Assembly (NCBI GenBank): GCA_000310025.1
Contig: FN649739.1
Location: 1,878,370 to 1,942,369 of the forward strand
Source of the DNA: Ectocarpus siliculosus
Lineage: Eukaryota; Sar; Phaeophyceae; Ectocarpales; Ectocarpaceae
Reading direction: 5' to 3'
DNA: 64,000 nucleotides
Of the stretch, positions 30,264 to 42,900 are shown piece by piece. The position numbers were made by a program, and so were the translations under genes. Under the pieces are notes generated by a model. It saw only the letters and a list, made by a program, of their open reading frames with translations. It had not been told where the DNA came from and did no database searches. How positions within the stretch are numbered: position 1 is the first letter of the stretch; every line of letters begins with the position of its first letter.

Positions 30264-30789
30264 CTGAAAAGAAAGCAGGGATGGATGTAAGTTTCCGCGA
30301 TTTTTTAAGTTTCCGACCGGAAATTACCGCAAATCAGACTTTCTTTGGAGTTTCCGACCGGTAATTTCCGCTCTTGCCGGGGACACAAACTTCCCATCCC
30401 CGGGGTGGTATACAACGTATAATTTGGCATTTTTTCAGGAGGAAGCAGCTCGCTGTGTGCTGTTGCTATGTGCCGTGTATTCGCTGTCACTGCTGGTGGT
30501 GCTGCTGCTGCCTGTCATTTCCCCTTCTACTAGTTACTATTCTGCTCTGCTGTACTCTCTCTTCTTCTTGCATGATTCTTTTGTTTTTAGGCTGCGGACC
30601 CCCGGAAATATGGAAAAGTTTCCGCGATTTTTTAAGTTTCCGACCGCTCAACTTATAAGACGGTCGTTTGGATCTGGATTATTTTTTCGGTGCGAGAAAA
30701 AAAATATCTCTGAAATAATCACAACGTAAGACTCAGCCTTAGTTGCCGGAAATTTCCGGTACCGGGAAACTTACATCCCTGCTGAAAAG
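30264..30789. mobile_element. hAT-type MITE with 8-bp target duplication
   Basis: The terminal inverted repeats begin CAGGGATG (30276) and end CATCCCTG (30781), with ATGTAAGTTTCC inside both. CAGGG ends are typical of hAT elements. The octamer CTGAAAAG flanks the element at 30264-30271 and 30782-30789; four extra bases (AAAG) sit on the left, probably a small footprint or slip. The ~506-bp interior has no transposase. A block TTTCCGCGATTTTTTAAG is repeated near each end (about 30292 and 30617), like the subterminal binding motifs of hAT elements. Confidence 0.82.
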
Positions 30790-31104
30790 TTGAACAAAAC
30801 ACATTGGTTCGGGAACGAACCCCTTCATTTTTTTTTCGCCGCATTTTCCCGAACTTTTTTTGAACTGTTCACTGCTGTTCACCTCGGCAATCGCTCCCGC
30901 TTGGCCGATTTTGGGGGGGTAGAGCCACTCAGAAAGTTGCTCAGACCAAAACTCAGGTAGGCAGAGCCTCTATCATGAGCTCAGCCCAAGCTGGGCCAGC
31001 GGCAGCTGGACTAGCGGCGGCTGTGACCAAACCAGGGGGATGTGAACGTACAGTCCTTCTTGGAAAAGACAACAAGCAGTTGGAGGCTTGTCTCCAAACG
31101 CGGG

Positions 31105-32293
31105 ATGCTGGTGACCGCGACACTCGTTGACGCGAAGCACAAGAAGAGGAGCTCACAAACCTACAGTGGCTACGCGAAGAACACCGAAGAGGCGGTCAGC
31201 GAAAAGGCCAAGGAGCTGACTGACAAGGTCCTCAAGAACAAGCGCGAGCAGTGGCAAAAGGCGCAGCAGCGGTCTGGTGGTGGCAGCAGCAGCGGAGGCG
31301 TGAGGAGGACAGCAGATAGCGCCGTCGCCGACCCTGTTATCATGGCTTTGCGGAGTGGCGGGAGAACCCGATCCAGGGTGGTGACAATTCAGCCAGCTGA
31401 GCCGGTGAGATGCTAATGTCGCTAGAGGTTTCAGTCAATCAATAGCACAGCAGATAAGTTTGTCGAGGTCCACTTACAATGCACTCACCAATCAACACTT
31501 TCGCCGAGACACGAATAATTGCGCCGAGTTTTAATTCCACCGAGAGGATCGAGTTGCATGAAACGTCGCGTAGTTGTACAGCGAGAGCTCGTCTGTGTCA
31601 GCTCCCACGGAAACTAAGCGCCCAATTTTGTGTGTGCAAATGGTCTCCCCATCAGTCGTGCCTTGCGCTTGTGTATTATTGCGTTGCGCAACGTCGTACC
31701 CCCCGCCTCCTCGTTCGTCATGTGTGCACACAGACGGCGCCCGTCGACTGGCGCCAGCAGTCTACGGAAACGTTTCTCGCGTCCATGGACAGCATGGGGT
31801 ATGACAACGCGCTGAAACACTTGGAAGAAATCGGCTCGACGTTTGCGAAGGACACCCGTAAACGCTTGCGAGAGTTGGAAGACAAGGTCAGCACAAGTAA
31901 GACAGACACCAGGATGTATGTAGTCTTTCTGTGAGATTTCCCTTCTAAAAATAACATCGTCGCCACACAGCGGCATCATGTAGACCACACTACGACTATT
32001 ACAAACATTTCGTACCTTTTTGTACGTACCCTTGGGATGATTTCGAGCGGGTACGTAATGCTTGTACGGTTCCTACATACAGCAGTGTTCAACGTAACAT
32101 CAATCAAGCACTCGCGTCATTCAACACCGTCGTTTACTTGCCTACATTGCTCCCCTCGTATCCCCTTTGTGTTGATTGTTTGGACGTTTTCTGATACATT
32201 CGCAGGCTGGCTGTGAAAGAAAAGGAAAGCGCTTTTGAGCACATGGCAGAAAGATCGATGAAACGGACCGGGGAGGGGTGCACCCCGAGTTAG
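31105..32293 (+). CDS. Uncharacterised charged protein, three exons
   Basis: I do not recognise the family. Exons 31105-31404, 31734-31915 and 32206-32293 join in phase through GT-AG introns to give 189 residues. Exon 1 is Lys/Glu-rich and helical (EKAKELTDKVLKNKREQWQK), then Ser/Gly-rich. Exon 2 contains a helical segment (YDNALKHLEEIGSTFAKDT, then RKRLRELEDK) that could be coiled coil. Exon 3 (LAVKEKESAFEHMAERSMK) ends in a stop. The frame is open upstream of the chosen ATG to 31042, and an overlapping Ala-rich frame begins at ATG 30975, so the 5' end is uncertain. No signal peptide or membrane segment is seen. Confidence 0.5.
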
Positions 32294-33220
32294 TCTAAGG
32301 ATGCTGCACGGAGACCGGTTCGTACATCGGCGTTGTGTTGAAAAACCAACATAACGATCATCCCGCGGCGGTCCAGCAACAACAGCGATCCATGAACATT
32401 GAAGAGAGGAAAACAAAGGAAGTCATTAGTTTGCCAACAACGAATCGTGGCCTCCATGACAAATCTTCCTGGTTTACGCAATCGGCAAGGCGCAATCGGC
32501 GCGGTCCAGAATGAAACAACGACATTTTGCCTTGCACATACTGCTGTAGAGCACAGCAGTGATGGCCTGCTCCATTTGATCGAACATAGACTGTAGAGGG
32601 CTGGCAAACAAAACAAAGAGCTCCGAGATCGACTCTGCTGCCACTCCACACTACCCGCCCACCATCAACGCCGCCGTCGCTTCCCTCTCTCAACGACCAC
32701 CATACGATTGATGGTTGCCCGAGGCTCGAGCCAAGAAAAGCGGCGGCATTTGCATTCTAGCAACAACACCGCATTTTCGCCTCAACCCGTTGGCAAAACA
32801 CATTCCAGGAGCCCGAGTCGCAACCTCTACTCTGTACGTTCCAATGCTGTAGCCGTCAACTCCCGTTCATGACCAATCAACGGAAATAGCATAGCAGTCG
32901 GAATGGAAAACCCATGCACTACAAGCTGTAGTACCCCATTCAGCTCTGAAGCGTTTGCATGCAGAAGCCGAAATCGCAATCTCCGTTCTACTCCCGAGCG
33001 GCTGAAACATCAGTAGGACATCCGAACCGCACATACGTCCACACCCCTAAACCTTCGGTTCACTCGCGACAGTGGCGGGCTGATGCTTCGTAAGACCCGA
33101 GGTGGTGTCATATTTGCTCACTCCGTATCTCGAGCTGGTTATTCCTCTCTCTCTCCAACACAGCCCCAGGGCAAAGCTCCACAGCAGTTTGTGATCCTCA
33201 ACGCACTACACTCGCAACAG
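32294..33220. other. Intergenic stretch between convergent genes
   Basis: This lies between the ends of the 31-32 kb plus-strand gene and the 33-36 kb minus-strand gene. No domain, repeat or RNA is recognised. Confidence 0.35.
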
Positions 33221-35827
33221 CTACTTGTCGCTTTCTTTCAGCCGAAAGACCACCTTGGCTGAACAATCTGACCGTCGGAACACAATCTTTGTCTTGGTGT
33301 GGTCCACTTCGTCTGGAAGGGCGGCCTGTTTTGACGTTTCGACAAACAATGAATATAAAATCAAGCGGAGAGGCTCCAGGACACGATGCGGTATCGTCCA
33401 GTACAGGAAAGAAACAATACTACAATACCTCTCTGAACACACGCTATCGGTTGGTGCTATGCGAGGCTATTGCGTCAGACCGACAGTACACATCCTGTAA
33501 GATGTGGTTCCAGTTTCAACGCGGAAGAAAGACAGTCTGCCGGTCCGGGGGAAACAACAACTTTGTACAGCAAACATTGCTTCCAATAGAGTGGCTCCAA
33601 CTCCGATCGAAACGTTGTTTACAAAATAATCCAAAAAGGCACACGACATGTCGCAAGGGACTGGAAACATAACCGAAATTAGCATCAGCTACACCGTAGA
33701 TAGCCTTGACATGCTGCCGTTGTATTTGCATGCACGCCAAACTTACCTCGAACACCACGTCGCAGAATTTCTGGCAGTCGTAGTAGAACAGAACGACGCT
33801 ACGTCTCCTCGCGCCCAAGCGTGCCTGCGCCGGCTCCGTCATGAACACGTCCTGCAGATGGGAAGGGGTGGCACGGCCGGCCGAATGAGCCATCGCAAGC
33901 ATCCTCGGGCCGTAGCCATGGCGCGACGAGGGCGTGCAGAGCTTCGGGGTACCACGGCACTAGCCTAAGCAAAACGACGTAATTCATCAGTCCCGTGTCA
34001 TACATTGAAAGATTCAGACAAACTGACAGCGATTCGCATGCAGGCATACATGCATACAGGTTCCGCGTGTCGCGAGCTCAAGCCGTCTGAGACGGCGGAA
34101 AACGGTCATCACTGGTTGGATCAGTTTGGCGTATGAACCCACGGTTGTGTGAAAAAGAGGGAATCGTCCTCGACAGACGTTGAGGAGAGTGTACCTTTGT
34201 GAAGGTGGTCTCCACAAGTTGCCGACGTTGAGGAGCAAGCAAAACAACAACACCATCACCAACAACACCACCACCACCAACAACAACAACAATAACACCA
34301 TCATCAACAACAACACACCTGTAGGGTCATCTCCAGAGTGTCAGATGCTCCGTCCGACATCCTCAAGAATTTGTACTTGAGGTTCACCTTCATCGGCCCC
34401 TCCCCCGCTCGTGTCCCTGGTGCCGGCACATGTGTGTCAGTTGCCCCGTCGTCGTCGATGCTTGTGACCTTCTCTGGCGGATAGTTCCCGTACTTCTTGA
34501 GCGGAACCAACTCCGAGCCTGCTGTGTCGCGGCATTGGCGGCGAAAGTAGAGTGAAATGGGAAAGGGCTTTTACTAAACTGGGTCGTATGGAAGCAAATA
34601 CACCCCTGCAAGAGTGCACTGGGGGGGGCTACGGTAGCGTCTGATGATGTCCAAAAACATCCTGGTGTCTCGGTTTGGTACAATATGTAACCTATCTTAT
34701 CTCTAAAATACGGAACGGCATGTTCGTACCAATGCCCTACCGTAGGAAACGAAACCAAGCTTAGAAGAAGGCTGTGGTATATGAGACGAGAAGAGTCGAC
34801 TATGGGCCGCGACTGCATGAGCGACGTTGCTTGTCGTACCATGTAACCGACCCGAGATACCCGTTTCGAACGCAACCAATTCTCCACCCACCTTGCTCTC
34901 TCGTGTCATTGTGAGACCCTGCCTTCCGCACCGACGCGTGCAAAGGGAAATTGTCCTTCGGGTCGTTGTTCGTCAACGCCTTTCTCAGGATCTCAGTGCG
35001 CGGGTCTTTTTAGAAGGGCGGGGGATGGATAGGGCGGCGGCGGGTGACGGGCGGGTGACGGTTGGAGATACTGTCAGACCAATGAAAGCATTGGGAGGAC
35101 AGGTACAAAACGCACTTCTCTTCAGCACCACATAGAGTAAATATGCTACTACCGTGGTGCTAAGTTGGAGCCGGTTGCGTCCGTGGCCCCATCCGACAGG
35201 GCAGCGCAAATCGCCATGAGTCGCATGAAGCGGACTGCGTCCTACTACTTGTAAAGGCCGCTGGTGAGACGAAAATCGGGACTTGGTCGGAACTCGCTTG
35301 CGCAGACATGAGGTTCGAGTGACTCCGTTGCTTTGGGGTGTAAAAGGCTTTTGCTTCCAGAAGCAGGATGCTACGCGATTCTTTCGCCGATGCCTGGCCC
35401 GAACGCACGTCACGTGACAAGATGGTTTATCTTGTGCAGAGTTTGTACCCCTCATTCGGGGGGGCAGGAGAAGCCTGTAATGCTACAAGTAGTGATACTA
35501 CAAGTAACGACACCACAAGTATTTACCACGGCTGAACCCGAGCGACTCATACGCGGGCGCACGAGGGGGGTGTTACAAAATAGACATGTTAACCTCAACG
35601 CTACGCTGTAACCGCAGGGCGTCAACGAGGACGAGAAAGCAGAAAACGATCCACTACGTGCCTCTTTGCAATCCGAACCGCCATGTAGAGGAGAAACCAT
35701 AGGAGAGGGTCACCTCTTACCATGCCCAGTCATTCCCCCGTGTTGCGGTGAAATTGTGGCACAAGTGAAGTAGGTGAGAGCGCCCTGCCCAGTTGTCTGC
35801 ATCACTTCATATGCTTCGCTTGCAGGA

Positions 35828-35879
<52 letters not shown>

Positions 35880-36596
35880 TGCTTGACGGGATCCGGAGGG
35901 TCACAACCAAGCAAGGCTAGATGTGCAGCGGAGCGCGCAATATCATGCGGATGGACTACCACACAAGCAACACAAAGCTGACGAAAGAAAAAACGCAAAA
36001 AGTCAAGTACAAATCAGGAGAGTATAGTCGGTCGGTCGCGGACGAAGCATGGTTCCCGTTCTTTCCTCCCTCTCTCGCTCACCAATATCGGGAAGCACTT
36101 GCACGGAGAAATTAAAGCCGGGTCGCTGTCCTCGGACCAAGATACAGTGGCTGTTCGCCTGAACGACCTAACGCGTCAACACACCACAACAGCAACAAAC
36201 GAGTCGAACATAACACAAATGTTTTCGTGTAGCACGTAGTCGTGTATATCAACCAGTAGCTGTGAGGAGGTGAACGAGCCGGCCAGGAGACAGGTAAACC
36301 AGAGAGGCAGAAAAAAAAATGTAACTGCAAACAAGGCAATCGAATCATCGACCGGCTGCATAACCAAGCATCATCAGTCAACCAACCGATTTTGATCGAC
36401 TACAATAAGTTTAAGAACTCCGGTCGTGCCTGGCGACACGCGTGTATGGTGGTCACTGTACATAATCTTAACCTCATAAAATAACATACCTGGTCCCCCG
36501 GGACTGTGCTCTGGAACGGTACCGGTGATAAGGTGATGCGTACCAGCTCGTATGTCCCGACGACGTACTGCAACATCGATCTGGCCGTGGTCGCAT
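33221..36596 (-). CDS. Uncharacterised multi-exon protein, 5' end missing
   Basis: I do not recognise the family. Four minus-strand exons chain in phase: 35005-34892 (TEILRKALTNNDPKDNFPL), 34518-34319 (LKKYGNYPPEKVTSIDDDG, KVNLKYKFLRMSDGA), 33959-33747 (RRRSVVLFYYDCQKFCDVV) and 33430-33221, which ends in a stop after KIVFRRSDCSAKVVFRLK. Each junction has a GT donor and AG acceptor. A further exon at 36596-36490 (SMLQYVVGTYELVRITLS) has clear coding character and probably belongs upstream, but the link between 36490 and 35005 is not resolved. The start may lie in or beyond the assembly gap. The last exon is the least certain, because the plus strand is also open there. Confidence 0.45.
34226..34318 (+). 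repeat. AAC/ACC-rich microsatellite in an intron
   Basis: An imperfect run of CAA and CAC triplets lies directly after the donor of the 34518-34319 exon on the minus strand. It is simple sequence with no coding support. Confidence 0.7.
35829..35877 (+). repeat. (CT)n microsatellite
   Basis: About 22 uninterrupted CT units. The Ser/Leu and Arg/Glu open frames it generates on both strands are artefacts of the repeat. Confidence 0.95.
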
Positions 36597-36638
36597 CTTG
36601 AGTGTCGAACGTCGAGCAAAATATGCGTAGCGGCAGGA

Positions 36639-36768
36639 CGGGGGGGGGGGGGGGGGGGGGGGGGAACCTAAATCGGGGGAGGCCAAATCCTTTAAAATAT
36701 TACCCCCCCTCCCCACAAAACCGGGAGGGGAACCCCCGGGTTTTCCCTGGGCCCGGGTCCCCCATTCC
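36639..36768. other. Poly-G tract and unreliable sequence beside the gap
   Basis: About 24 G are followed by roughly 100 bases with many doubled and tripled bases (CCCCCCTCCCC, GGGAACCCCCGGG, TTTTCCC). This looks like the low-quality tail of a read that ran through a homopolymer, not genomic sequence. Frames drawn across it should be ignored. Confidence 0.65.
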
Positions 36769-36868
36769 NNNNNNNNNNNNNNNNNNNNNNNNNNNNNNNN
36801 NNNNNNNNNNNNNNNNNNNNNNNNNNNNNNNNNNNNNNNNNNNNNNNNNNNNNNNNNNNNNNNNNNNN
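36769..36868. other. Assembly gap of 100 N
   Basis: Exactly 100 N, a conventional placeholder of unknown true size. G tracts lie on both sides, so the gap probably marks one long poly-G tract (the C-ended end of a dispersed repeat read on the other strand) that could not be sequenced through. Confidence 0.97.
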
Positions 36869-36870
<2 letters not shown>

Positions 36871-36899
<29 letters not shown>

Positions 36900-36993
36900 T
36901 ACTCATAGTCGTGCATGCCGTAGTCGTTAGACTATTGACCTCGCATCCCTACAAAGCCGGGACGGAGCACGCCGGGTTCTCACTGGACCAGGC
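36871..36993 (-). repeat. Poly-C-ended dispersed repeat, copy 2
   Basis: Read on the minus strand, this copy begins near GCCTGGTCCAGTGAGAAC and continues through GCTCCGTCCC, TTTGTAGGGATGCG and GGCATGCACGACTATGAGTA. It ends in at least 29 C abutting the assembly gap. It is very similar to copy 1 (16396-16481), and with copy 3 it shares the extra 5' segment GCCTGG...GTGA. Confidence 0.8.
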
Positions 36994-38059
36994 TCTCACA
37001 TCACCAAGCGTGAAGCGCCGTGAGGTATTCGGCGAGTCGCATGAAGGGTGAGCTGCATCCTGCTAAGGGTGTTCGGCATCTTGTGCTTACTTCCTTGCGT
37101 ACGGATGACAGCTGCGTATGACTTAGCTTATTTTCTGGTGCTTTCACTTCCAGAGACCGTTGTAAGCACTGTGTAACTGCCTCGAGGATGCTTCACCATT
37201 TTAACACAACGTGGTGCGATTATCCCCCTTGCGCGGAGTGAGGGTTCTCGACCCCGCACAACATTATCTACTCGACCACCATTCATGGTTACCGCAAAAA
37301 AAAAAACAGAGGTAAAAAAAAACGTTAACCTGGTTGCCGAGTTCACGAAGTGATCGGCTTGTTTTACAACGTTGTTGCCAAGCGACGAAAACCCAATCCC
37401 GATGGCAAACACCGGGGAGGGGGGTGGGGGGGGGTATTCGTCTTTCGCGTGTCATAGAAGTTTTACCATTAAAACCACGAATAATTTCGAAGAGCAACCC
37501 CTCTCCTATTGGCATTAACGACACCATCAACAATTGAACACATATGATGTATTTCCCTACTGCAGTGAGAACTCCGCGACGGGAGCCGGGTAAGCGGCAT
37601 CAAAGTTGCTTCCAACACGGAACCAACAGTGCTGGCGGTGGAGTCCTTTAATACCAACAAACAATGCGAGGGCACAAACCGAAAGAACACACGAGCCTCT
37701 GGTAGCGGAGGTACCACACGCGTTTGTTCTGTGTTTGGTCGTCGCAGCGAGGAATTGGCGAGCCCGCGCAAAAGTAAGCACGGAGTATTCCGAAGCATCA
37801 CATCAGAATACCAACCACACACTTGAAGTTCGGGCATCTAGGCGACAGAATGGCAACACTTGACAACACTCCAATATTGGTAAGTGGGACATCTTGACAC
37901 TCGACGAAGTGCAAGAAACAAGAGGGAGAGGGTACATTTATACAATTATTCCCAACATAATAGCGTGAACGAGCATGGACCCAAGCACTCCGGTTGTAAT
38001 CGACAAAGACGAAACAGAACAAAGAGATACAACCGAAAGGAAGGAAGGAAATCAAGCAC
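36994..38059. other. Non-coding or unresolved 3' part of the minus-strand gene
   Basis: The MSS51-like gene should finish here, because its last recognised exon (38230-38060) ends at a donor in phase 1. I could not choose the following exon. Several minus-strand frames near 37800-37560 are open but match nothing. No repeats are shared with other parts of the window. Confidence 0.35.
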
Positions 38060-39841
38060 CTGCCAGGGAGGAGGCCGTAATCATGAGGGGTAAGTCGAGC
38101 GCCGCGAAGAAGTACAGCGTGGGGATCCATTTCCACAGGACTGTCGGCAAAGAAATCGTCCAGGGGGGGGCGCGGAAGGGCACAAGCAGGGAGTAACGGT
38201 CAGTCGGGAAAACGGTGTAGAGAGTTGAAACTTTTTTGTTGCCGCCAACTCTAACACTGGCACTGATAGCTCCAGCAACAGTACGCCAAACTAGATCAAC
38301 AGCCCGCGATCAAGTCGTGCCTTTTTTTACTATTGGGGAACGGGTGTGATGTTCTGCGGGCGGTAGAATTGTGAAATACGCGGTGTGCGTAGAAGAGGTA
38401 CGGCCACAAAATGATACCAGTACTAATGGTTAGACAACTTCTGGTCAGGTCGGTTTGTTGCGGCATGTGAGATAGTACCGAGATGAATGGATGTGGCTCT
38501 CTTTGATCCGGTTGGGTCGAACTTCACGTACCATAGGGTGATTGAAAGCGTAGGTCACCTTCATTTGACGGTAGCGCCTGCTTGGGAGACTGGTTTTTAA
38601 TGACGTGGTGCCCCGCCATCCCGAAGCCGCAGTTCAGGCCCACCACCACCGTATCCTCCTTCCGAAACGTCGCCAACCGGCCTCTGACACAAAAAGAAGG
38701 AGACACAACCAACGAAACGAGAGAGGTATTCGACAAGGTGCTAGAAGTATCAAACAATCACGATCTTTCTAATTCGACCAGACACAACTAACATGAGCAA
38801 TTGTAGCATACGTAGGCGTGGTGACCCAGCTCTCCGTCTTCTTCTTCGCAGCGGACCAGCTGCAAGACACACAGCGCTCTTCAGAACCCGGTACGCCACT
38901 GAACAGGGTCAACATTTGGTTCGCAAATCACAGGCCGCCCCGCGGTCACAGCCATGGCGAACAACAACAGGGGCCGAGTCCATCAGCAGAAGCACCATAG
39001 TGACTTACTTCTGCAGGAAGAAGTCCACTCCGTTAGCCTTCCAGCACTCCACCCTCATCCTCGGGCCCTGGACAGCAAAGCAATCCCATCGCACGATGGC
39101 TGTTGCTTGTTGCATAATAATAACTTCTATGTGGGTGAGGGGGGGGGGCGCCGCCAGTGAAAAAGTTCCGTCATCCGCTCAGCACGTCGACAGAAAAAAT
39201 AGAAAAAAAAACATTGCACGTACTCGTACCGGCGGCTTCGTCAGGCGGTTGCCTGCTTCTTCGGTGCTCACCCCTTCCCACTTTTGAGCAACTTCTACTA
39301 CGCAATCCTCGCCGCCCGCACGAAACACGACCAACCACAGTGCAACTGCTCGGGGGCAGCAATCAGTCAGGGCTTCACGACTCCAGACAAGATCGAGAAA
39401 CCGGACATTCTTGATGACCGGTGCCGTTCGAACGCGCAGCCCTCCTGGACAGAAGAACACTGCACAACATATCTTAACGTTTTTACATAACGTACTTTGC
39501 AACGTCGCGGCACATGATACCAGGTGGCTCTATGCTGTGGGGCTGTGCTGGGTAAGCAAGCTCATATGACTGAAACCAAATCATCCTCAGCAAGCTCCAA
39601 GTATTGACTGGCTGGAACCAAACCATTCTCGGAACCGTGCTCAAACCTCCCCGTCCTCACGTCAGCTTGTCCTTCCTCCCGGCCGGGCTTCGTGTGGAAC
39701 ACGCCGTCCTTGCCGCTCATCTCGGGGCCTGTCAGGTACAGGTGCAACTCCCGCCCGCTGAAAAAGTTGGACAGCTCGTCCCAGTAGTTGGTCTCTCTCA
39801 GGATTTTCTTGAAAGCACACACACACACACACACAGAGAAA

Positions 39842-39915
<74 letters not shown>

Positions 39916-42900
39916 GACAGAGAGAGGTCAAACGTGGAACTCACGAATTAATCGTTTCCCACCGCAAATTGCACAAGTGTTATTCAGAAAGAGAGAGAGA
40001 TCGAACTCAAAGACTGCTGCTATTAGTAAGTTTACGAGGTTAAGCACTACATAGACCCGAGAGGCGACCGGCGAAGTAACAGCAGCAGCAACAGGCGGTG
40101 ATGAGACTGTATGTAGATTTGGATTTTTTGTTTTTTGGTTACTGAGGTTCACTGAGCTCTTCGAGTCAACAACACGTCAGCTGTGTGAGTTGTTCAGCTT
40201 GGGAAACTTCACACAGCAACTGGTAGCCAGCTGTCGCTTGGTGCTGCTCCCTGCTTATATTTCCACCTTGCATCACTTGTACAGGAGTACAAAGTCCACA
40301 CCCGGGGGGCTTCGCGCCCCCCGTCCTCTGTTGGAGGGAATAGCCGCCCGCGTCTTCGCAGAGGGTGAGAGTAATAAAAGTGTGTAGTATGTCAGGTGGA
40401 AGGTACAGTAGCGTACATGTGTTCCATGTGTTCAAGAAGTACACAATAACTAATAAACCATTTCCGCCGGCAAGTTGTTGTGTGTGTTTTTCAAAATTTT
40501 GAAATAGCAGGCGTTTGCCCGCATGTTGCCGGTGGCGATTTGAAAGTCCCCACGGCTACACCACGGCTCATGGGCGTGACTATCAGTCGCCGTGTGCGTC
40601 GGGGGTGTGAGAATGGGTGTGGATGGAAAGACATACAGCACAGAAGGGTGATGATGCTTGGACACAGCTCTCTACGCAATAAAAGGCCCACAGTACATAG
40701 GATAGACTGGACTGTAGGTTTCGGAGTCAAAATACAGCAGTGTCTCGTCGTCCATCAGCGTCGCGAAAAGTGACAGTACATACGATAGATGCGGGTGCAA
40801 GCGGGGGGTTACAGCCCGCAACAGAAGAGTCGTGACCGAGATAGCGGTCCCTGTCGGCGCCGCGAATCGAGAGGGCCGATCGGGCTCCGTGCGCGGGCGA
40901 GCCGAAATCGTCTCAAGGTGAGAGTTGCCCAAAACACCCCGTTTCTCTGTGAGGCGCCCAAAACGTAAGTTTCAGATTGAGCTCAAAACACCTACCTCTC
41001 ATACTTCGCAGCAATTTACTCCGCAAAAGAAAAACATGTTGTACCTCCTCGTTGACAGCCGTCGCGCCAATGACCACGATGTGCAGCGGGTTCCCGTTTT
41101 CCGCAGCGTCCATCCTGGAGCTGCCCTTTGCTTGTGCCTCCGCGTGGATCCAGACCGAAACCATGAACGCGATCACCAGCGGTGCCGAGAGGCCGTCCTT
41201 GAGGGTCTTGCTCTTCATGGCGCTCTTCGTCAACGCATTTGTTCCGCACCTTCAAAAACCAAACACGAGGCACAAACGAAGGAGAAAATAAACGATACAA
41301 CAGATGACGGTATGAAAGCACACACACAAATAACAAAATCCCCTTCCGTGAACCCTTGCGAGAAATCTCTCCCCACTTGCACCTTCCTAAGGCACTACGA
41401 GGCTCGACAGCATCGAAACGATCTGAGGCTTCGTTCTGGCTCACAAACAGTCTGTACATGACCCGGTTGCCGCAGGCTACAAACACCGTCGTAGAGTTCA
41501 GCTCTCCACCGCTTTCCGAGCCAACCCGGAACGCATCATGCTGTGGGGGACAAATCAGCATTTGGACGAGAGCGGTGTTGAAACAAAACGAAACAAAGTG
41601 GACAACAATACCATCGAATGATGGGGGTGAGTGGAACTCAAATGCGAGTATTAACAATTATTTCATTTATTTTTTTCGTAGAATCGCAGCATTTTCTCCG
41701 GGCCGGGAAACGCTCTCTCGAGCGCTCTCAGGCCACCACGCTTATTCACTTGGTTTCAGAGTGCAGTCCGGACCGTTCGAGCGCTGACAGGCAAGCATTT
41801 CGCATTTTGCAGTTTTCGCAATTTTGACGCTCGGAGCGCAGTTCCTTCGGTCCGATGTGCTCTATCGTCCTCTCCAATGCCATTCCGTTCGTCTCTGCCT
41901 TCTTTTTTCTCTACCGGTCTCGCTGTCTCGCCGTCCGTCGAGTCGTGAGAGACGCTCTCTCTCTCTCTCTCTCTTCGGCGCTTTTTCTCTCTCTCCTCTC
42001 TCGGAATTAGAATCGGAACCAGAGTCCGAATGGGCGGTACAACTTTATTATTAAGGTACCAGGTATATTTATTTTTTCCCGTTTCTCTCTCTGTCTGTAT
42101 CTGTGATTCTCTCTCCGTCTCTGTGTCTGTCTGTGTGTCTTTCTCTGCCTTCTCCCTCTCTCATTTGTTTCCTGTCTCTCTCTTTCTGTCTCTCTCTATC
42201 TCCCTCTGTCACACACACAATAATACCTATAATTTTTACACGTGTGTCACACATATTCTCTCTATCTCCCTCTGTCACACACACAATAATACCTATAATT
42301 TTTACACGTGTCTCACACATATTCTCTCTATCTCCCTCTGTCACACACACAATAATACCTATAATTTTTACACGTGTGTCACACATATTTTGCACGTGTG
42401 TGCGGCTCTTTTCTCATATGAATAACATATCTTTATCTTTTCTCATATGAATATCTTTTTCCGGAATATTTTTCCGGAATCCATCGGCGTTCGGTCAACG
42501 GGCGGTGAGGTTCGGTAGATCTTCTTATATATTAGGGTTTTCGCTCCCGCTCACGCGCGCCCTCGCGCCGTCCGCGCAAGCTCCCACTCCATCCCACACC
42601 ATTCTCTCGCGCACTCGAGTATGGCGTCGCGCAACATTTTTGCGTCTACTCCGCCCAGCACCAAGCGGAATTCAACATGCTTACGTATCTCGACTACAAC
42701 GAAATGTACATAGTCAAGAAGGAGAAAGCGCGTACAAAATGCTATAGAGATACATACCGCAATTTTGTTACGCCACGTTCATCTGAAAAGCATGTCGCAC
42801 GTGTGTCGGCCATGTCCCCTCTGATAAAGGTGACGTTTTCTACCTGCGCTTACTTCTACACCACAAGCCCGCAAGATCATTTCAGCAATTACGAACTCAC

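Noticed and set aside
35793-35998. Ser/Leu-rich and Arg/Glu-rich frames over the CT repeat
   Set aside because: They are produced by the (CT)n microsatellite and have no flanking coding sequence. The same applies to the frames at 39560-39950 outside the called exon.
36602-37051. Open frame running through the Ns
   Set aside because: It exists only because N bases do not create stops, and it includes poly-G and unreliable sequence.
40672-40932. Minus-strand open frame of 86 codons as an extra exon of the MSS51-like gene
   Set aside because: Exons 41249-41045 and 39807-39661 join directly in phase 0 with a continuous motif (NEE/KILRE), so this frame is better read as intron.
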